64,000 nt of DNA, taken from the NCBI GenBank assembly GCA_040217155.1, contig JAVJNS010000008.1:62001-126000 (forward strand), written 5' to 3'. A program made the position numbers and the translations under genes. The stretch's first letter is position 1, and each line of letters opens with the position of its first letter. This document shows positions 8,349-18,380 of this stretch, one piece after another. The notes under the pieces were generated by a model, which did not search any database, was not told where the DNA came from, and saw only the letters and a program-made list of their open reading frames with translations. This DNA comes from Pelagibius sp040217155 (GTDB lineage: Bacteria > Pseudomonadota > Alphaproteobacteria > Kiloniellales > Kiloniellaceae).

Positions 8349-9353
8349 ATGAGCCACAGCCTGCCCGACAGCATGACGGTGATCGAGATCGGCGCGCCCG
8401 GCGGCCCGGAGGCCCTGGTGCCCGCCGAGCGGCCGCTGCCGCGGCCGGGCGAAGGCGAGGTCCTGATCAAGGTGGCGGCGGCCGGCGTCAACCGCCCCGA
8501 CGTCCTGCAGCGCCAGGGCAGCTATCCGCCGCCGCCCGGCGCCTCCGACATTCCCGGCCTGGAAGTGGCCGGCGAAGTGGTAGTGCTGGGGAAAGGTGTC
8601 AGCGCCCCCGAGGTCGGCGACAAGGTCTGCGCCCTGGTGACCGGCGGCGGCTACGCGGAATACTGCGTCGCGCCGGCGCCCCAGTGCCTGCCGATCCCCA
8701 AGGGCTTTTCCATGGCGCAGGCGGCGGCCCTGCCGGAGACCTTTTTCACCGTCTGGGTCAACGTTTTCGAGCGCTCCGCCCTGAAGCCCGGCGAGAGCTT
8801 CCTGGTGCACGGCGGCACCTCGGGCATCGGCACCACGGCGATCCAGCTCGCCACGGCGCTGGGCAGCCGCGTCTTCGCCACCGCCGGCTCGGCGGACAAG
8901 GTCAAGGCCTGCGAGGATCTCGGCGCCGAGCGCGGCATCAACTACCGCGAGGAGGATTTCGTCGAGGTGGTCAAGCAGGCCACCGGCGGCACCGGCGTCG
9001 ACGTCATCCTCGATATGGTCGGCGGCGACTATATTCCCCGCGATATCAAGGCGCTGGCGGAGGATGGGCGGCTCAGCTTCATCGCCTTCCTCGGCGGTCC
9101 CAAGGCGGAGGTCAACTTCGCCGCGGTGATGATGAAGCGCCTGACCATCACCGGCTCGACCCTCCGGGCCCGGCCGGTCGCGGTGAAGGCCGGTCTCGCC
9201 GCGGCGCTGCGGCAGCGGGCCTGGCCGCTGCTGGAGGCCGGCGAGATCGCGCCGGTCATGGCCGCCACCTTCCCGCTGGCAGAGGCCGCCAAGGCCCATG
9301 CCCTCATGGAGTCTTCCAGCCATATCGGCAAGATCGTGCTGACTGTGGCCTGA
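8349..9353 (+). CDS. NAD(P)H-quinone oxidoreductase, PIG3/zinc-free MDR family
   Basis: 334 aa. The GroES-like N-terminal half (VLIKVAAAGVNRPDVLQRQG, PPPGASDIPGLEVAGEV) is followed by a Rossmann half with HGGTSGIGTTAIQLA (nucleotide-binding loop about residues 149-163) and TGGTGVDVILDMVGG. Zinc-ligand cysteines are absent, as expected for quinone reductases. Start ATG 8349 has AAGGAG 8 nt upstream; the longer reading through the tandem repeats is rejected. It would reduce quinones or enals with NADPH in the cytosol. It stands alone, 204 nt before the TrcR-like gene. Confidence 0.9.
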   Translation: MSHSLPDSMTVIEIGAPGGPEALVPAERPLPRPGEGEVLIKVAAAGVNRPDVLQRQGSYPPPPGASDIPGLEVAGEVVVLGKGVSAPEVGDKVCALVTGGGYAEYCVAPAPQCLPIPKGFSMAQAAALPETFFTVWVNVFERSALKPGESFLVHGGTSGIGTTAIQLATALGSRVFATAGSADKVKACEDLGAERGINYREEDFVEVVKQATGGTGVDVILDMVGGDYIPRDIKALAEDGRLSFIAFLGGPKAEVNFAAVMMKRLTITGSTLRARPVAVKAGLAAALRQRAWPLLEAGEIAPVMAATFPLAEAAKAHALMESSSHIGKIVLTVA

Positions 9354-9557
9354 GCCGCCGGCCGGCGAGGCCCCGATTTCCGGGCTTCCCGCGGGGCCGA
9401 AGCGGGCGGCGTGGGATTTTGCGCCGCAAAGCGCCCGGCGCGCTTTATTCCCGCTTGGCGGGGCCCTATATTGAGGGTATTCCCACGTCGGCATTATTTG
9501 GAGTGCCGCCGGCCGGGCGCAGGGAACTGCCGCCGGTCGGAAGGAAGGAGGATTTCT

Positions 9558-10205
9558 ATGTCTTTACCGCTCATGCCCAAGGCCACGGCCGTCTGGCTGA
9601 TCGACAATACCGGCCTGGCGTTCGAGCAGATCGCCGACTTCTGCGGCCTGCACGCGCTCGAAGTCCAAGGCATCGCCGACGGCGAAGTGGCCATGGGGAT
9701 CCAGGGCATGGACCCGATCACCAGCGGCGAGCTGACCCGCGACGAGATAAAGCGCTGCGAGGCCGACGCCTCGGCCAAGCTGGTCATGGCCAAGACCAAC
9801 CTGCCGCAGCCGTCCAAGCGCACCAAGGGCCCGCGCTACACGCCGGTGGCCAAGCGCCAGGACAAGCCCGACGGCATCGCCTGGCTGGTGCGCCACCATC
9901 CGGAGCTGAAGGATTCGCAGATCGCCCGGCTGATCGGCACCACCAAGACGACCATCCAGGCGGTGCGCGAGCGCACCCACTGGAACTCGCCGAACATCCG
10001 CCCGCGCGATCCGGTGCTGCTCGGCCTGTGCAGCCAGGGCGACCTCAACATGGCGGTGGAAAAAGCCCGCAAGGCGGCCGAGAAGGCCGGCATCACCCTG
10101 CCCAAGCCCGACGTCGAGCCGGAGCCCGTGGCGGCGGCGCCGAGCGAGCCTTCGGACAACCCCTTCTCGCTGGAGAACTTCGGCCTGCCGAAAAGCGGCC
10201 ACTAA
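9558..10205 (+). CDS. DUF1013 / TrcR family cell-cycle-type transcriptional regulator
   Basis: 215 aa. The protein begins MSLPLMPKATAVWLIDNTGL and carries two helix-turn-helix-like segments, LAFEQIADFCGLHALEVQGIA and DSQIARLIGTTKTTIQAVRE. Conserved family text such as AKTNLPQPSKRTKGPRYTPV is seen. This matches DUF1013, annotated in alphaproteobacteria as cell-cycle regulator TrcR; experimental knowledge is limited. ATG 9558 has a strong AGGAGG 7 nt upstream. The C-terminal 30 residues are Pro/Glu/Ala-rich. A rho-independent terminator follows, so it is monocistronic. The 9354-9557 gap presumably holds its promoter; nothing specific could be fixed there. Confidence 0.88.
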   Translation: MSLPLMPKATAVWLIDNTGLAFEQIADFCGLHALEVQGIADGEVAMGIQGMDPITSGELTRDEIKRCEADASAKLVMAKTNLPQPSKRTKGPRYTPVAKRQDKPDGIAWLVRHHPELKDSQIARLIGTTKTTIQAVRERTHWNSPNIRPRDPVLLGLCSQGDLNMAVEKARKAAEKAGITLPKPDVEPEPVAAAPSEPSDNPFSLENFGLPKSGH

Positions 10206-10227
10206 GCTTCGTTTCCAGCACGAAGAC

Positions 10228-10260
10228 AGCCCCTCCTCCAGACGGACGAGGGGCTTTTTC
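10228..10260 (+). terminator. Rho-independent terminator of the DUF1013 gene
   Basis: AGCCCCTC (10228-10235) pairs with GAGGGGCT (10248-10255), extendable inward, and is followed by TTTTTC. It lies 23 nt after the stop codon. Confidence 0.92.
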
Positions 10261-10390
10261 GTGCGCGCGGGCGCTCAGCACCCGGGCACGCAGGTCACCG
10301 TGATGGGGTCGGCGGGCCGCGGGGCATCGAGGCCTCTGTTGTGGCGCTTGGCACAGTGGCGGCGGCGCGGTGGTGGTAGAAGAGAGCCGC

Positions 10391-11422
10391 CTAGCCGAGC
10401 GCCTTGAGGTCGGCCCAGAGGGCGCTGTCGACGGCGAAGCCGCGGTGGCGGGCGCGGTGCAGCGCCTCGCCCTTGGCCAGACCCGGTAAATAGGCGCCGG
10501 GATCGGCACTTACGGCGGTTATCCAATCCGCCATGCGAAGAGTGAAATTTTCCGCGCTTTTTTCACCGGAGGCGGCGCGCCCGGGATCGAGCGCGAGGAT
10601 GAAGAGTCCGGCGCCGGGCGACTCGGCGCCGCGGTTGAACGCCGGGGCATCGCGCGACCAGTTGGCGCCGGTCAGACCCGCCGCCAGGATCTCGACCATG
10701 AGCGCCAGGTTGGCGCCGCGCCCGCCGCCGAAGGGCAAGAGGCTGCCGGCCAGCGCGGCGCGCGCGTCGGTGGTCGGGTGGCCGGCCGGATCGAGCGCCC
10801 AGCCCGCGGGGATCTCGCGGCCGGCCTCGGCGGCGGCGCGCACCGCGGCCAGCGAGGCGGCAGACGTCGACTGGTCGATGACGATGGCGGGAGTGTCGCC
10901 GCCCGGCGCGCCGCCCGGCGCGGCGAAGGCCAGGGGGTTGGTGCAGTAGGCCGGCGCGCGGCCGCCGGAGACCGCCATCACCGCCGGCCCGGCGTTGGCC
11001 GCCACCAGCGCGGCGAGGCCGTGCTCCTCGGCCAGCTTGCGGGCGAAATAGCCGAGCGCCCCGCAGGGGTAGCCGTTGCGCAGCGCGAGCACGGCGAGGC
11101 CCTGAGAAGCGGCCCCGGCGACGAGGCGCGGCCAGGCGCGCTCGACCCCCAGGTGCGGCAGGCCGGCGGCGGCGTCGACGCGGGTGACACTCTCCGAGGC
11201 GTCCTCGATCAGCGGCTCGGCGGCGCCCCGGGCGCGGCCCTCGGCCAGCGCCGCGGCGTAGGTGAGGACGTGCTTGAGGCCGACAACGCGGTTGCCCTCG
11301 GCCTCCGCCGTCACCACCGCGCGGCCGGTGGCGGCGGCATGGCCGGCGGAAGCGCCGTGCGCGCCGAGCGCCGCCACGGCGACGGCCAGCGCCTCGTTGA
11401 AGCTGACGGTGATCTCGCTCAC
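10391..11422 (-). CDS. Ldh-family (malate/L-lactate dehydrogenase-like) oxidoreductase
   Basis: 343 aa NAD(P)-dependent dehydrogenase of the MDH2/LDH2 (AllD/ComC/YiaK) fold. Visible signatures are EAEGNRVVGLKHVLTYA near the N-terminus, VTRVDAAAGLPHLG, the YFARKLAEEHGLAALVAANAGPA region, CTNPLAFAAP, VIDQSTSAAS and GGGRGANLALMVEILAAGLTG. It is slightly shorter than typical members (330-360 aa). It lies 10 nt downstream of the SDR gene on the same strand, so both are co-transcribed and probably oxidise related hydroxy acids or polyols. The exact substrate is unknown. Confidence 0.85.
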   Translation of the reverse strand: MSEITVSFNEALAVAVAALGAHGASAGHAAATGRAVVTAEAEGNRVVGLKHVLTYAAALAEGRARGAAEPLIEDASESVTRVDAAAGLPHLGVERAWPRLVAGAASQGLAVLALRNGYPCGALGYFARKLAEEHGLAALVAANAGPAVMAVSGGRAPAYCTNPLAFAAPGGAPGGDTPAIVIDQSTSAASLAAVRAAAEAGREIPAGWALDPAGHPTTDARAALAGSLLPFGGGRGANLALMVEILAAGLTGANWSRDAPAFNRGAESPGAGLFILALDPGRAASGEKSAENFTLRMADWITAVSADPGAYLPGLAKGEALHRARHRGFAVDSALWADLKALG

Positions 11423-11432
11423 GGCCCGGGCG

Positions 11433-12236
11433 CTAGTCCTCGACCGGCACGGTGTAGTTGAGGCCGAGGCGGCCGCCGTCGGCGTAGATGGTCTGGCCGG
11501 TGATGTAGCTGGCGTCGGCCGAGGCGAGGAAGACGGCGATGTTTCCCATCTCCTCGGGCTCGCCGAGGCGCCCCAGGGGGGTGCGCGACATCAGCCGGGC
11601 CCAGGCCGCCGGGTCGCTGTTCACGGCGCGCGCCATGTCGGTGTTGATCGAGCCCGGGCCGATGCCGTTCACGCGGATGCCCTTGTCGGCCAGCGCCAGG
11701 GACATGACCTTGGTGAGCTGGTTGACCCCGCCCTTGGCCAGGCAGTAGGGCGTGATCGCGGGGATCGCCACCACCGCGTTGATCGACGACATGTTGACGA
11801 TCGACCCGGCCGAGCCGGCGGCGGCCCCACCCGTGCGGGCGCCCTGCTTGACCATCTGGCGCGCGGCGGCCTGGCCGCAGAGGAAGACGCCTTTCAGGTT
11901 CACCCGCAGCACCGCGTCGAAATCCTCCTCGGTGAAGTCGAGGAAGTCGGCCGCCTTGACGATGCCGGCGTTGGCGACCAGGCAGTCGAGCCGCCCGAAG
12001 GTCGCGACGGCGGCGGCGATCAACGCCTCGACCTGGGATTTGTCGCCGACATCGCAGGCGACGAAGACGGCCTCGGCGCCGTCGCCGCGCAGGCTCTCGG
12101 CGGCGGCCTCGCCCTTCCCGGCATCGATGTCGGAGAGCACCACCTTGGCGCCCTCGGCGGCGAAGCGCCGGGCGCAGCCCAAGCCGATGCCCGCCGCCGC
12201 CCCGGTGATCACCACGACCTGGTCTTTCACGCGCAT
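11433..12236 (-). CDS. SDR family oxidoreductase (glucose 1-dehydrogenase-like)
   Basis: 267 aa classical short-chain dehydrogenase: TGAAAGIGLGCA (cofactor loop, residues 11-22), SDIDAGK (acidic residue after beta-2 favours NAD+), NAG, NMSSINA with the catalytic Ser, YCLAK (YxxxK active site), RVNGIGPGSINTDM and the terminal ITGQTIYADGG. A small Gly/Ala insertion (ARTGGAAAGSAGS) precedes the catalytic serine strand. AAGGGA lies upstream of ATG 12236. It is first of a two-gene unit with the Ldh-type enzyme. Confidence 0.9.
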   Translation of the reverse strand: MRVKDQVVVITGAAAGIGLGCARRFAAEGAKVVLSDIDAGKGEAAAESLRGDGAEAVFVACDVGDKSQVEALIAAAVATFGRLDCLVANAGIVKAADFLDFTEEDFDAVLRVNLKGVFLCGQAAARQMVKQGARTGGAAAGSAGSIVNMSSINAVVAIPAITPYCLAKGGVNQLTKVMSLALADKGIRVNGIGPGSINTDMARAVNSDPAAWARLMSRTPLGRLGEPEEMGNIAVFLASADASYITGQTIYADGGRLGLNYTVPVED

Positions 12237-12325
12237 GGTTTCGGTCCCTTATGTCTTCTTGTGTGTTTTCTTGTGTGTCTTCTCGCTGCGGCTTGATTCG
12301 CCCCTGGCGATTGTAACGTCCGCAT

Positions 12326-12433
12326 CCGAATTGTCATTGCCGGGCTTGTCCCGGCAATCCATCGCGACGCCGGCTCGGTTTCAGCGGGCGGGGGCATGGA
12401 CCCCCGGAACACGTCCGGGGGTGACGGGAGAGT
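12326..12433 (+). repeat. 108-bp hairpin-rich direct repeat, left copy
   Basis: 106 of 108 positions are identical to 12866-12973. It contains two hairpins: TTGCCGGG/CCCGGCAA and CCCCCGG/CCGGGGG. Together the two copies bracket the GIY-YIG gene. Related, more divergent copies occur near 17020 and 24100. Confidence 0.92.
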
Positions 12434-12490
12434 GGGTGGGAAGGAAGATGGACTTGACTCGGAAACAGCTTTGCCGGTCACCTTCAGGCT

Positions 12491-12778
12491 GTGCAGTACT
12501 ACGTCTACATCCTGGCCAACCGACCTAACGGCACGCTGTATATCGGCGTGACAAACGATTTGATCCGACGCACCTACGAGCATCGCGAAGGGCTGGCAGA
12601 CGGCTTCACCAAGACCCATGGCATAAAGCGTCTCGTCTACTACGAGAGCTACGATCAAATCGAACCGGCGATCCAGCGCGAAAAAACGATGAAGCACTGG
12701 TCGCGCGCCTGGAAGATCAACATGATCGAACGCGACAACCCGCAGTGGCTGGACCTTTGGGAGAGGTTGAGCGGCTGA
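12491..12778 (+). CDS. GIY-YIG nuclease family protein
   Basis: 95 aa single-domain protein. The GIY-YIG core is visible as YYVYILANRP followed by GTLYIGVTNDLIRR (VYI and YIG strands, catalytic Tyr and Arg), then YEHREG, KRLVYYE and QREKTMKHWSR. It is the common small UPF0213-like type. Start is GTG 12491 with no strong ribosome site. Its biological role is not established. It lies between two 108-bp direct repeats and a third partial copy, all with palindromes, suggesting it is carried with, or acts on, this repeat family. Confidence 0.9.
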   Translation: MQYYVYILANRPNGTLYIGVTNDLIRRTYEHREGLADGFTKTHGIKRLVYYESYDQIEPAIQREKTMKHWSRAWKINMIERDNPQWLDLWERLSG

Positions 12779-12780
12779 AA

Positions 12781-12865
12781 CATGGACCCCCGGAACAAGT
12801 CCGGGGGTGACGGGAGAGTTCGGGGCGAGGGTGGTGCCGGCGCTCACGCCGGCGCTTCCCGCTTC
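12781..12865 (+). repeat. Partial third copy of the hairpin repeat
   Basis: From 12781 (CATGGACCCCCGGAACAAGT and onward) it matches the right half of the 108-bp repeat plus its downstream tail, which carries GGTGGTGCCGGCGCTCACGC also present after the right copy. It directly abuts the right copy, giving a head-to-tail tandem. Confidence 0.85.
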
Positions 12866-12973
12866 CCGAATTGTCATTGCCGGGCTTGTCCGGGCAATCC
12901 ATCGCGACGCCGGCTCGGTTTCAGCGGGCGGGGGCATGGACCCCCGGAACAAGTCCGGGGGTGACGGGAGAGT
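12866..12973 (+). repeat. 108-bp hairpin-rich direct repeat, right copy
   Basis: Same orientation and sequence as 12326-12433 with two base differences. It ends 39 nt before the convergent prpE stop, so its hairpins may also serve as the prpE 3' end. Confidence 0.92.
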
Positions 12974-13011
12974 TTGAGGTACGGGTGGTGCCGGCGCTCA
13001 CGCCGGCCCTG

Positions 13012-14913
<1,902 letters not shown>

Positions 14914-15398
14914 CTTGCTCCCTGTAAGCGGCTTTGCGCCTTTGTACCCTGTCTCGCCCTGTCACGTCCGCCGCCGCGAGAGAGGCCCGGCGCTTGCGCG
15001 CCTTAACGCCCGGGGGCTGCCCGCCCCCGGCCCCGGGATTCTTTGGGGTCAAAGAAGGCGCGCAGCCGCAAACGCAGCCCCAGGATACTGTCCGGGGCAG
15101 GCAAAAAAAAGCCTAGCTGAGAGGGGGGTTAGAGGGCGTTGAGGTGGATCAAGGGGGGAGAGGAATTGCACCAGACCAACTGAAGCCGCCGACGCTATCC
15201 AATGCAACAAGCAGACTTCCGTTTCAACTTGAGCATTGGACATCAGTCGACAGACCACCTCGGTCTCTGAAGTGCCAGTTTCGGACCTTCGTCGAGCTCC
15301 ACCGAGATGGTGAAGCCCTCTAGGATTGGTGTTTCTCGACAAGCTTCGAGATTGCCCTAAACTGCGGGATGGTGATTGCATGAGAGACGAGGCAACCT
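14914..15398. other. Intergenic stretch with hairpins, no gene seen
   Basis: It holds the divergent leaders of prpE and the hydrolase gene. At 15011-15036 a GGGGGC/GCCCCC hairpin is followed by TTCTTTGG, and at 15101-15114 the short palindrome AGGC-A8-GCCT could act as a weak terminator. The 15160-15398 part is visibly lower in GC than the flanks. Open frames here are short and lack family features. Confidence 0.5.
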
Positions 15399-16295
15399 AT
15401 GCGCAGGGATATCGAATTTGATGCCGATGGTCTAACCCTACGGGGTTGGCTTTACCTTCCCGAAAGCTCCGTGGCACCGGTCCCGACGATTGTGATGGCT
15501 CACGGATTCTCGGCGGTAAAAGAGCAGTATCTCGATGACTTTGCCGTGGCTTTTGCATCGTGCGGCCTTGCTGTCCTGGTGTATGACAATCGCAACTTCG
15601 GCGCCAGCGAGGGCGAGCCGCGTCAGGAAATCGACCCGATCCTTCAAGTTCGGGACTATCGCCATGCGATTACCTTCGCGCGTACGCTGCCGGAGGTCGA
15701 TGGCGAGCGCATCGGCGTCTGGGGCACCAGCTTCAGTGGCGGCCATGTCTTAATGGTCGGCGCCATCGACCGTCGGGTGAAGTGTGTTGTGTCACAGGTT
15801 CCGACGATCAGCGGTCCGGAAGCCGCACCACGGCGCACGCGGGCGGACTTGGTGCCGAACCTGCTGGCAGCATTCGACGCCGATCGCGAGGGCCGTTTCT
15901 CCGGCAAAGCCCCACAAACCATTCCGGTTGTTGCGGAAGACGAGACTACGCCTTGCGTGCTTCCGGGAAAGGAAAGCTGGGACTTCTTCAGTGCCAGCAT
16001 GGCGCGAGCCCCTTCCTACCGCAACGAAATCACACTTCGGTCCGGCGAGATGGCGCGGGAATATGAACCGGGTAGTTGGGTCCACCGAATTAGTCCGACG
16101 CCGTTGCTCATGATTGTCGCCGATAAGGATACGGTGACACCAACAGATCTCGCGCTAGATGCGTTCGAGTGCGCCCGTCGTCCGAAGAAGCTCTTGTTGC
16201 TCTCAGGCGGTCACTTCGTACCTTATGTGGAACAGTTCGACAGAACCAGCGCTGCGGCAGTTGACTGGTTCCAAGAACACTTGATGGCCGGTTAG
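15399..16295 (+). CDS. Alpha/beta hydrolase (dienelactone hydrolase/S9-like)
   Basis: 298 aa cytosolic serine hydrolase. The oxyanion region HGFSAVKEQYLDD, the nucleophile elbow GTSFSGG (Ser about residue 112), the acid strand LLMIVADKDTVTP and the catalytic His in SGGHFVPY are all present, giving a complete Ser-Asp-His triad. A lid segment follows residue 130. It has no signal peptide. Codon use is less GC-biased than its neighbours, and an AT-richer leader precedes it, suggesting recent acquisition. The substrate is unknown. Confidence 0.85.
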   Translation: MRRDIEFDADGLTLRGWLYLPESSVAPVPTIVMAHGFSAVKEQYLDDFAVAFASCGLAVLVYDNRNFGASEGEPRQEIDPILQVRDYRHAITFARTLPEVDGERIGVWGTSFSGGHVLMVGAIDRRVKCVVSQVPTISGPEAAPRRTRADLVPNLLAAFDADREGRFSGKAPQTIPVVAEDETTPCVLPGKESWDFFSASMARAPSYRNEITLRSGEMAREYEPGSWVHRISPTPLLMIVADKDTVTPTDLALDAFECARRPKKLLLLSGGHFVPYVEQFDRTSAAAVDWFQEHLMAG

Positions 16296-16593
16296 GGTCA
16301 CGAGCTGTCTACTCCATGGCCACCAAGTTAGGTCCGCTCACCGACTCCGACCAGAAATCATGGCCTCCTCAGACGTCGATGGAGGTGCGGGTGGTATGGG
16401 GCGGGATGGTGTGGGGGGTGGCGCCTGCGCGGCCACCGCCACGCCCGGTCCGCCTCGTTGATAAGCCCGGCGCCCGCCGATAGAATGACTGCCGGCCAGG
16501 AACGCGGCAGGCGGGCGTTGCGGCGGTGCTGGGTGACATCTCATCGTTTCCCCCGGATGATGAGCCGGGAAGCAGGCACAGGAGAGACCCCCG
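16296..16593. other. Intergenic stretch without a supported gene
   Basis: No convincing coding region, terminator or repeat was found. The last 20 nt contain GGAGAG, the ribosome site of the following coiled-coil gene. Confidence 0.5.
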
Positions 16594-16878
16594 ATGGATC
16601 GCGATCAGTATGTCGAGATGCTCAAGACCAAGCTCGATGAGTGGAACGCGCAGATCGACAAGACCGAGGCCCAGATGAAAGCGGCCTCCGCGGAGGCCGA
16701 GGCACGCTATGAAGCGCAGCTCGCGGAGATGAAGAAGCATACGGCGGCGGCGGAAGCGAACCTGAAGGCCGTGGCCAAGAGCCAGGCCGAGGATTGGGAA
16801 AAGCAGCAGGCGCGCTTCGAGGCGGCCTGGAACGACATCGCCGCCGGCTTCCGCAGCGCCTGGTCGCGGATGAAGTGA
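16594..16878 (+). CDS. Small coiled-coil protein of unknown function
   Basis: 94 aa, almost entirely helical and rich in Ala, Glu, Lys and Gln, with heptad-like spacing from residue 8 to 75 (KLDEWNAQIDKTEAQMKAAS, KKHTAAAEANLKAVAKSQ). It ends in FEAAWNDIAAGFRSAWSRMK, a pattern seen in small coiled-coil/stress-associated proteins encoded near transporters in proteobacteria. No signal or membrane segment. GGAGAG lies 9 nt before ATG. Function not known. Confidence 0.75.
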   Translation: MDRDQYVEMLKTKLDEWNAQIDKTEAQMKAASAEAEARYEAQLAEMKKHTAAAEANLKAVAKSQAEDWEKQQARFEAAWNDIAAGFRSAWSRMK

Positions 16879-17011
16879 CGCGCCCGGCCCCGCACCTGGC
16901 CCCGCACCTGGCTGGGGGGTCGTTTCAGGCGGGCTTGACGCTGGCTTTCCTCCGGCGATCCTTCGCGCCAGCGGGCCCCCAGCCTTTCCGGTGAAACTCC
17001 AGCGCGCCGAA

Positions 17012-17070
17012 GAATGAATCCCCGGGGGTCCCGGCATCAAGTGCCGGGACAGGCACGTCCGGGGATGACG
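17012..17070 (+). repeat. Divergent copy of the hairpin repeat family
   Basis: GTCCCGGCA/TGCCGGGAC forms a hairpin and is followed by CACGTCCGGGGATGACGG, the same architecture as the repeats around the GIY-YIG gene. It lies in the gap between the coiled-coil gene and the EF-hand hydrolase, which converge here. Confidence 0.65.
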
Positions 17071-17139
17071 GTGGTGTGTGGGGCGCGGGCTCCTGGTCTG
17101 GCGCCTCTCCCCGCCGCACCGCTCCGGTCCCTGGTCCCG

Positions 17140-18114
17140 TCACTGGTCCCTGGGCCCGGCGGCGGCCAGCGCCGCTTCGAGCTCCTCGCGCGTGGCGACG
17201 CCGTCGCCGTTCCGGTCGAAGTCGCTGAACGGCCTGTCGCGCCCCTTGAATTCGCTCTCGGCGATGGCGCCGTCGCCGTCGGCATCCATGACCTGGATCA
17301 TCCGGTCCGGCGTCGGCCGGGGGCGGCTCTGGCGGGCCGTCTCCGGCCCGCCCGGTGCCGGGCCTTTGGCCCCGGCGGCGCCCGGCGGGTCGCGCAGAAA
17401 GCTCAGCATGTCCGACCAGTAATAGCCGGGCGCCAGGAACAGGTCGTGCCCGCCGCCGCGATCGTATCTGATCACCTTGTAGGGCGCGTCGGTCGCGCGC
17501 AGCGCCTCTTCCAGCCGGTCGACCGTGTCCTTGACCTCGCTGAATTTGTCGGAGCGCTCGACCATCACCAGCAGGGGCGTGTCGATCCGGCCGACGGCGC
17601 CGAGGAGCTGCGTGAGAATCCCGCGGCCCCCCGATGCGGGCGCGAGGAGCAGGTAACTCCGGACCGGCGCGCCGCGGACCGCCGCCACGAGGGAAAGCAG
17701 CCCGCCGCGCGAGTGGCCCGCCAGCGTCACCCGGCCGCGGTCCACGTCAGGCCGCGCCCTGACCGCGCCCAGCGCCGCCATCACTTCGCGGAAATGCGCC
17801 TTCAGATTGGATCCGCCGCTGCGCCGGATCGGCAGAAACGCGAGATACCCGTCCATCGCCAGGGTCTCGCACAGCGCCTCGGGATCGTAGCCCCTCCGCT
17901 TGGCGGCCCCCAGGCCACGCTGATCGATGTAGATCCCATGATTGAGAACGACGGCGGGAAAGGGTGGCGCGCCCTTGGGAACGCAGATGTAGGCGTCCCC
18001 CTCGGTATCGTCGTGGCGCCATGTTTCGAGAGAGGCGGCGGCGGAAGCGAGCGCGGCGACACAGCCCAGCAGCACGGCGAACGGCGGAAGGACGATCGAT
18101 TTCATTCGGACCAT
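17140..18114 (-). CDS. Exported alpha/beta hydrolase with a C-terminal EF-hand pair
   Basis: 324 aa. A signal peptide occupies residues 1-26 (LLGCVAALASAAAS). The hydrolase core shows FPAVVLNHGIYIDQ (oxyanion), nucleophile elbow GHSRGG (Ser about residue 136), acid strand LLVMVERSDKF and catalytic His in GGGHDLF. A Pro/Gly-rich linker follows residue 245. The tail has two canonical calcium loops, DADGDGAIAESEF and DRNGDGVATREEL, with Asp, Asp/Asn, Asp, Gly and Glu in the ligand positions. A periplasmic, calcium-dependent or calcium-stabilised esterase/lipase is likely. ATG 18114 or 18105 could start it. Confidence 0.82.
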   Translation of the reverse strand: MVRMKSIVLPPFAVLLGCVAALASAAASLETWRHDDTEGDAYICVPKGAPPFPAVVLNHGIYIDQRGLGAAKRRGYDPEALCETLAMDGYLAFLPIRRSGGSNLKAHFREVMAALGAVRARPDVDRGRVTLAGHSRGGLLSLVAAVRGAPVRSYLLLAPASGGRGILTQLLGAVGRIDTPLLVMVERSDKFSEVKDTVDRLEEALRATDAPYKVIRYDRGGGHDLFLAPGYYWSDMLSFLRDPPGAAGAKGPAPGGPETARQSRPRPTPDRMIQVMDADGDGAIAESEFKGRDRPFSDFDRNGDGVATREELEAALAAAGPRDQ

Positions 18115-18221
18115 TTGGCGTTTCGCCCTCAGACGTTGGCCAAGACGGAAAGCTTATAAGCCGGCCGCCCGAAGGTCTACGGAGGAAAGCGGGGGGCGGG
18201 AGGGCTTGCCGCGCGGCGGGC

Positions 18222-18270
18222 AAGGGGGGCGAGCCGCCGGTGGCGCCGAACATAACGGCGGCGACCTGGG
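18222..18270 (+). repeat. 49-bp exact repeat, intergenic copy
   Basis: 49 consecutive bases are identical to 20869-20917, which lie inside the GNAT gene. Here the copy lies between the EF-hand hydrolase and the chemoreceptor gene, and is followed by a short tandem of GGCGACCTGGGG. The same peptide frame would be open in both copies. Confidence 0.92.
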
Positions 18271-18291
18271 GACGGCGACCTGGGGGCGGCG

Positions 18292-18324
18292 AAAAAAAGC
18301 CTGCCGCAGTTTTCCGCGGCAGGC
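18292..18324 (-). terminator. Rho-independent terminator of the chemoreceptor gene
   Basis: On the minus strand a 9-bp stem GCCTGCCGC/GCGGCAGGC with an 8-nt loop is followed by seven T. It lies about 55 nt after the stop codon of the 690-aa chemoreceptor. Confidence 0.93.
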
Positions 18325-18380
18325 TGTGATGTGGATCAAGAGGGGTCGACGGCGCCGGGGCGCCGTCCCGGGATTGACGG

